Below, piece after piece: positions 57,566-60,835 of a stretch of DNA of 60,835 nucleotides. The stretch is from DAOUTY01 sp964453665. Its GTDB lineage: Bacteria > Chloroflexota > Dehalococcoidia > SZUA-161. The first letter of the stretch is position 1; each line of letters opens with the position of its first letter. The position numbers and the translations under genes are program-made. The notes under the pieces are model-generated. The model worked only from the letters and a program-made list of their open reading frames with translations. It was not told the DNA's origin and searched no databases. Location: contig CAYVQT010000012.1 in NCBI GenBank assembly GCA_964453665.1, forward strand, positions 1 through 60,835. Direction: 5' to 3'.

Positions 57566-58924
57566 CTACATGCATTGGAGCACACCTCTAGCCCAGGGAC
57601 AGTCCCCACACGGCAAGGTATATCCGTAGCAATCTTTGCGAAAAACAGGGGCAAGTAAAGCAAAGCATCCTTCGGCATGGGGACAATCACCACAGGGAGC
57701 GAAGTCGAACCTATCCACCTGCCTGCGAAAACTGCGGTATTCCCTCGAGTTCCATATATCCCGGAAATCACGGTCTCCTACGTTGCCGAAAGTTACGGCG
57801 GTGATGCTCTTCTCCCTACCATTGACATAGCACATATACGAGTGATAGAGGTTATGGCACGGCCGTACATAGCCATCCCAGCTTATAAACGCGATACGAT
57901 CTCTGATAAAACCGCATTCTCTCTTTGCCTCTGGTATAAGGGGAGGGAGATCAAGTTCAACGTTCAGTTCCTCAGCCCTAGCTCTCGCCTGTGCAAAAAT
58001 TTCCTGAACGTGAGTTATGTAGCTACCATCCCTGGGGATAAGATTTTTGAAGCTCATACACACGTCATTTTCCCGAGCCTTGTTGACTATCTCATCGAGT
58101 AGCTGGAACTTCCGCCCCATCTCACTGTCATATCCAGGCACCCTGGTCCAATCCGGCTTGCTGGAGCGAAGTTTGTCCTTCAGCGGCGGGATGCCGAAGA
58201 GCGCATTTGCGTAGCTTTCGACATCCAGCGAATCAAAGGCGAGATCAATACTGCGCCGTTCGGCTTCGGCTTTGGCCTCCTCGAACAGCTCTATGGCTAC
58301 GTCGGAATTGAAATCGTATAAGACCTCATCTTTCATGTCCTCGGTGTGCGGCAGCAGGTTGGAAACGATGATGAAGCTTATGCCGTGCTCAGCTGCGAGT
58401 TCTACAAGCTGCGGTAACTCCTCGACGTTCCTCTTCATGGCGACAAACTCGAGTCCAAGACGCAGAGTACGGCTTCCGTATTCGTTACGGGCTCGGTTAA
58501 GCAAATCAACGCCGTTAAGCACGTCCTCAAGTCTGGCGCCTTTCCTGATCTGGGCAAATGTCTCTGGAGAAGCACCATCTATTGAGACAACGAGATAATC
58601 TAGCCCTGAGGACACTAGCTTTTTAGCCGCCTTCTCATCTATTAGTGTTCCGTTCGTTGTGAAGCTGAAGACTCCATTGGCAGGCAAGTGCTCTTTGCCA
58701 AGACGGATCATTTCAAATATGCTCTCATTGAGCAGAGGCTCACCAATCCCGATGATATTGATTATCTCTATTTCTGGGAACACTGGTAGGAGAGCCTCAT
58801 AGGTATCCATGGTCATATCGCCCGAATCTTCCCTCCAGACCTTTCTCATACACATGGCGCAATTCAAATTGCACCTCGTAGTTACTTCAATGTTTAGCTT
58901 GCTTGGCCTATCGTTCATCTGCAT
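57566..58924 (-). CDS. Radical SAM protein with SPASM-like C-terminus
   Basis: 452 residues. The radical SAM cluster motif is C18-x3-C22-x2-C25 in TTRCNLNCAMCMRK. IGIGEPLLNE and FTTNGTLID complete the core. The C-terminal region has many cysteines expected to bind auxiliary clusters: PEAKRECGFIRDRIAFISWD, VRPCHNLYHSY, FAPCGDCPHAEGC and DCYGYTLPCGDCPWARGVLQC. The overall plan recalls the maturase described for tungsten-cofactor oxidoreductases and the peptide-modifying SPASM enzymes. No tungsten oxidoreductase gene is present here. The start overlaps the upstream small gene by 10 bases. A short peptide or protein substrate encoded nearby is plausible. Confidence 0.85.
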   Translation of the reverse strand: MQMNDRPSKLNIEVTTRCNLNCAMCMRKVWREDSGDMTMDTYEALLPVFPEIEIINIIGIGEPLLNESIFEMIRLGKEHLPANGVFSFTTNGTLIDEKAAKKLVSSGLDYLVVSIDGASPETFAQIRKGARLEDVLNGVDLLNRARNEYGSRTLRLGLEFVAMKRNVEELPQLVELAAEHGISFIIVSNLLPHTEDMKDEVLYDFNSDVAIELFEEAKAEAERRSIDLAFDSLDVESYANALFGIPPLKDKLRSSKPDWTRVPGYDSEMGRKFQLLDEIVNKARENDVCMSFKNLIPRDGSYITHVQEIFAQARARAEELNVELDLPPLIPEAKRECGFIRDRIAFISWDGYVRPCHNLYHSYMCYVNGREKSITAVTFGNVGDRDFRDIWNSREYRSFRRQVDRFDFAPCGDCPHAEGCFALLAPVFRKDCYGYTLPCGDCPWARGVLQCM

Positions 58925-59178
58925 TGTTTCTCATGAAAGTTAGTCAAAACTACGGCGCTCCAGCAGGACAATGAATTTAAGCGCAAAACCTCCTGCTCGC
59001 ACTCAAACCAGATATCAGTGCTAAAGGCTGTACCGAAGTCGTATCCAAAGCCATTTAAACCGGCAATTAGTTCTGGAGAGTCTAATTTCGGCATTAGCAC
59101 AGTGACCTGCCGCGGTCCGAGCGAGTAGCAAATGGTATCATCAGCGCTACTAGTAGACTGGTATCTGTTTATCGTCAT
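58915..59178 (-). CDS. Small protein upstream of the radical SAM gene
   Basis: 87 residues, first gene of the operon, overlapping the radical SAM gene by 10 bases. The middle part, TVLMPKLDSPELIAGLNGFG, is similar to the short protein at 56865-57155. Three cysteines are present (ICYSL, WFECEQ, SLSCWS), with a fourth near the C-terminus (EKQCR). No leader-peptide cleavage site is obvious. A Fur-box-like sequence lies 24 bases upstream. It is a candidate substrate or binding partner of the radical SAM enzyme. Confidence 0.65.
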   Translation of the reverse strand: MTINRYQSTSSADDTICYSLGPRQVTVLMPKLDSPELIAGLNGFGYDFGTAFSTDIWFECEQEVLRLNSLSCWSAVVLTNFHEKQCR

Positions 59179-59201
59179 GATATCTAACCTTTATCAATTT
59201 A

Positions 59202-59221
59202 TGATAATGTTTCTCATTCGC
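59202..59221. promoter_or_regulatory. Fur-box-like site upstream of the radical SAM operon
   Basis: GATAATGTTTCTCATTCGC at 59203-59221 matches the 19-base Fur consensus at 14 positions and keeps the GATAATG and TCATT halves. It lies 25 bases before the small-protein start at 59178 and downstream of fur, in the fur-to-operon gap. Confidence 0.6.
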
Positions 59222-59241
59222 AATTAAATCGCTAAAAAAAA

Positions 59242-59643
59242 TTATTCTACTTGTACTTTGTCTTTACATTCTGGACAATAACCTTCCATGTGCAGAATAG
59301 CTCTGGTTACAACGAAGCCGCTGTTTCGCTGCACTTCATCCACTAGCTGGCCAACCGCAGGGCTCACAAATTCTTTGACCTGCCCACAGGTTGTGCACAC
59401 CAGATGATAATGTTCACTTGACGTTTTCATTTCATAGGAACAACGGCTCTTGTCCAAACGCCTTTCATCCACCAAACCCAGCTCCCCAAAGAGCCGAAGG
59501 TTACGATAAACAGTAGCCAGGCTGATATGTGGGTCCCTCTTGGCAGCCTCTTTAAAAAGCTCCTTGGCATTCATATGTGTTTTAGCCTCACGAAGTATGT
59601 CAAGAAGCAATTGTCGATGTGCCGTTTTGAATTTTGTCTTCAT
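59242..59643 (-). CDS. fur: Fur family metal-responsive regulator
   Basis: 133 residues. The N-terminal winged helix (HRQLLLDILREAKTHMNAKE, ISLATVYRNLRLFGELGLV) is followed by SSEHYHLVCTTCGQVKEF and the C-terminal CPEC, giving the metal and structural zinc ligands of Fur/PerR proteins. The group (Fur, PerR or Zur) cannot be fixed by eye. Fur-box-like sequences occur in its own promoter (59651-59669) and before the next operon, suggesting autoregulation and iron control of the radical SAM genes. Confidence 0.93.
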   Translation of the reverse strand: MKTKFKTAHRQLLLDILREAKTHMNAKELFKEAAKRDPHISLATVYRNLRLFGELGLVDERRLDKSRCSYEMKTSSEHYHLVCTTCGQVKEFVSPAVGQLVDEVQRNSGFVVTRAILHMEGYCPECKDKVQVE

Positions 59644-59650
59644 TTTATGT

Positions 59651-59669
59651 AATAATGATTCTCATTCTT
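59651..59669. promoter_or_regulatory. Fur-box-like site at the fur promoter
   Basis: AATAATGATTCTCATTCTT matches the 19-base Fur consensus at 14 positions, with ATAATGAT and TCATT kept. It lies 7 bases upstream of the fur start codon, fitting self-repression. Confidence 0.6.
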
Positions 59670-59720
59670 ACATAAATTATAAGCCTACATTACGCTTGAT
59701 GTCAACTGTTTCGATATATA

Positions 59721-59861
59721 GAGAGCGCTGAAAAAGTATAAAAAGATGGCAAATTTTGACGATAAAGGGTTCATTTGCATAATCTGCTGAAGCTATTCAA
59801 ATGAGAAATGAGCAAAGCCTCAATCAAAAATTGCCGATAAAATGACTTTTTCAGCATTCTC
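59721..59861. mobile_element. MITE-like element of 141 bp
   Basis: It begins GAGAGCGCTGAAAAAGT (59721-59737) and ends with the inverted copy ACTTTTTCAGCATTCTC (59845-59861), two mismatches in 17. The same GAGAGCGCTGAAAAAG starts the neighbouring insertion sequence at 59869. The element has no coding capacity, so it is probably mobilised by that IS. Flanking bases are AT-rich (ATATATA left, ATTATAT right), too ambiguous for a target duplication call. Confidence 0.7.
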
Positions 59862-59868
59862 ATTATAT

Positions 59869-60835
59869 GAGAGCGCTGAAAAAGACATCTTTTAAGAATT
59901 TACTCCTATCAGGCGACAAGTTTTACTTTTTCACCGCCCTTATAGCCAATATTGAAGCAATATTTTACCTAAGGTTATCCCATCTTCGCTCTGTTTTTCC
60001 TTATCTGGCCCTACCTTTATCCATTATCAGGTTGAAACGGGCACACTACTCCCCTGAACGGGATTCCAGGGCAATGGTTTACCAAGGTTATCCCGCTGAA
60101 ACAGGAGCTTAACCATTCTCTTCACATTGCAGGTAATGGCAGTCATAAGAACCTGGATGGCCATCTTTCCCAGACCCCAATAGCGAGTTTTCTCCAGGCC
60201 GTGAAACCTTTTGAGCTCAGCAAATTTCCTCTCAACCTTAGGCCTCTCCCTTTGCGCAGCCAGTATCTCAGCCTTCATCTGTTGTTTCTTCAGCCGCCGA
60301 CTCTTTCTATTCTTTTTGGGGATAATAGCGGAGGTAATGTTTTTCCTCTTTAACAGGCAATGGTTCTTCTTGCTGTCGTATCCCTTGTCAGCAGTGGTCA
60401 TCTTTGCCTTGCCTTCTATTAATCTGGGGAATTCCTTACCATCAAAGGTATTTCCAGGCGTGGTCTCCACTCTGGTGATAAGCTCGCTGTCGGAGTCCAG
60501 GCTGGCATTAGCTTTGTAACCGAAGAACGGCTTATTCCTGCTCTTATAGCCGTAACGGGCATCCTTATCCGGTGATCCATCCGGATTACTATTCATCTTG
60601 AATGTGTCCACCTTCGCCTTTACATGGGTGCTGTCCACTATGGAGAGACGGTCCGATATAAGCCCCTTATCTCTGGCCAACTCCACAATCCTGTTGAAGA
60701 TACTGGCAAATCGCTCCTCGCCAAGTCGTTCCCGAAACCGCGTGAGGCTGGAGGAGTCGGGAGGACGTTCGTCTATGGCAAGTGCGTATTTCGGACCAAA
60801 TCGGCCGCCTTCACGGAGCAAACCGGCCACCCTGT
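59869..60835. mobile_element. Insertion sequence (IS1182/IS5-like), truncated by window end
   Basis: The left end is the terminal repeat GAGAGCGCTGAAAAAG at 59869-59884. About 140 noncoding bases follow, then the transposase gene on the minus strand, which runs off the window. The opposite terminal repeat is outside. Placement 7 bases from the MITE with the same end sequence supports the boundary. Confidence 0.75.
60027..60835 (-). CDS. DDE transposase, IS1182/IS5 type (5' end outside the window)
   Basis: At least 269 residues; the frame is still open at the window edge, so the N-terminus is missing. Catalytic regions visible are VDSTHVKAKVD (first Asp), TTADKGYDSKKNH (second Asp) and ERKFAELKRFHGLEKTRYWG (Glu). 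PPDSSSLTRFRERLGEERF belongs to the DUF772-like N-terminal part. A basic KKNRKSRRLKKQQMKAE stretch lies between the second Asp and the Glu. It would cut and move the surrounding IS and possibly the adjacent MITE. Confidence 0.9.
   Translation of the reverse strand, partial: RVAGLLREGGRFGPKYALAIDERPPDSSSLTRFRERLGEERFASIFNRIVELARDKGLISDRLSIVDSTHVKAKVDTFKMNSNPDGSPDKDARYGYKSRNKPFFGYKANASLDSDSELITRVETTPGNTFDGKEFPRLIEGKAKMTTADKGYDSKKNHCLLKRKNITSAIIPKKNRKSRRLKKQQMKAEILAAQRERPKVERKFAELKRFHGLEKTRYWGLGKMAIQVLMTAITCNVKRMVKLLFQRDNLGKPLPWNPVQGSSVPVST

Overview
The window looks like a piece of a strictly anaerobic bacterial chromosome specialised in acyl-CoA chemistry. It carries ferredoxin-dependent 2-oxoacid oxidation, 2-hydroxyacyl-CoA dehydratase and 4-hydroxybutyryl-CoA dehydratase-type radical enzymes, B12-dependent mutase and radical SAM proteins, an archaeal-type fructose-1,6-bisphosphate aldolase/phosphatase, UPF0282, DUF1638 and DGC-domain proteins. 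An uncultured Chloroflexi lineage (Dehalococcoidia-like) is my best guess, but this is inference from gene content. No rRNA or ribosomal protein gene is present to settle taxonomy.

Layout. 0.6-10.2 kb (+): a methylmalonyl-CoA/oxaloacetate carboxyltransferase (three genes, no biotin carboxylase), malate dehydrogenase, split class I fumarase and a four-subunit succinate dehydrogenase. Together they link propionyl-CoA/pyruvate to succinate. 10.2-14.5 kb: two methyltransferases, a B12-binding radical SAM protein and a family 4 glycosyltransferase. 14.7 kb: tRNA-Gly(TCC). 14.9-26.5 kb (-): one long operon with a 2-hydroxyacid dehydrogenase, a 2-oxoacid:ferredoxin oxidoreductase with fused alpha-beta chain, a CoA ligase, two 2-hydroxyacyl-CoA dehydratase subunits and three acyl-CoA dehydrogenases. 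This is the set expected for Stickland-type reduction and oxidation of (aryl) 2-oxoacids, but the dehydratase activator is missing here. 27-41.8 kb: several transcription units of acyl-CoA degradation: two AbfD-type dehydratases, SDRs, a thiolase with an HMG-CoA-synthase-like/DUF35 fusion, a two-subunit CoA transferase, two crotonases, a very divergent B12 mutase and 3-hydroxyacyl-CoA dehydrogenase.

42-46 kb: a two-gene module of unknown function (HTH plus long coiled coil, and a small partner), bordered on both sides by short iterated repeats, then a NifX-domain permease and a second permease frame broken by an in-frame amber codon. 46.2-50.6 kb (-): small metal-related and metallo-beta-lactamase-fold proteins, an FkbM methyltransferase and a NifU/IscU-like scaffold. 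50.7-59.6 kb (-): a third AbfD-type dehydratase, zinc/iron-sulfur small proteins, a truncated flavoprotein relic, thioredoxin, the FBP aldolase/phosphatase, and a Fur-box-preceded operon holding a radical SAM/SPASM protein between two short proteins that resemble each other, then fur itself. 59.7 kb to the end: a MITE abutting an IS1182/IS5-like insertion sequence cut by the window edge.

The most interesting points are the B12 mutase lacking the residues that define methylmalonyl-CoA mutase, three AbfD paralogues that all keep the iron-sulfur ligands, the Fur-linked radical SAM operon, and the HTH/coiled-coil module with phased repeats. All alignments were done by eye; no database search was run.
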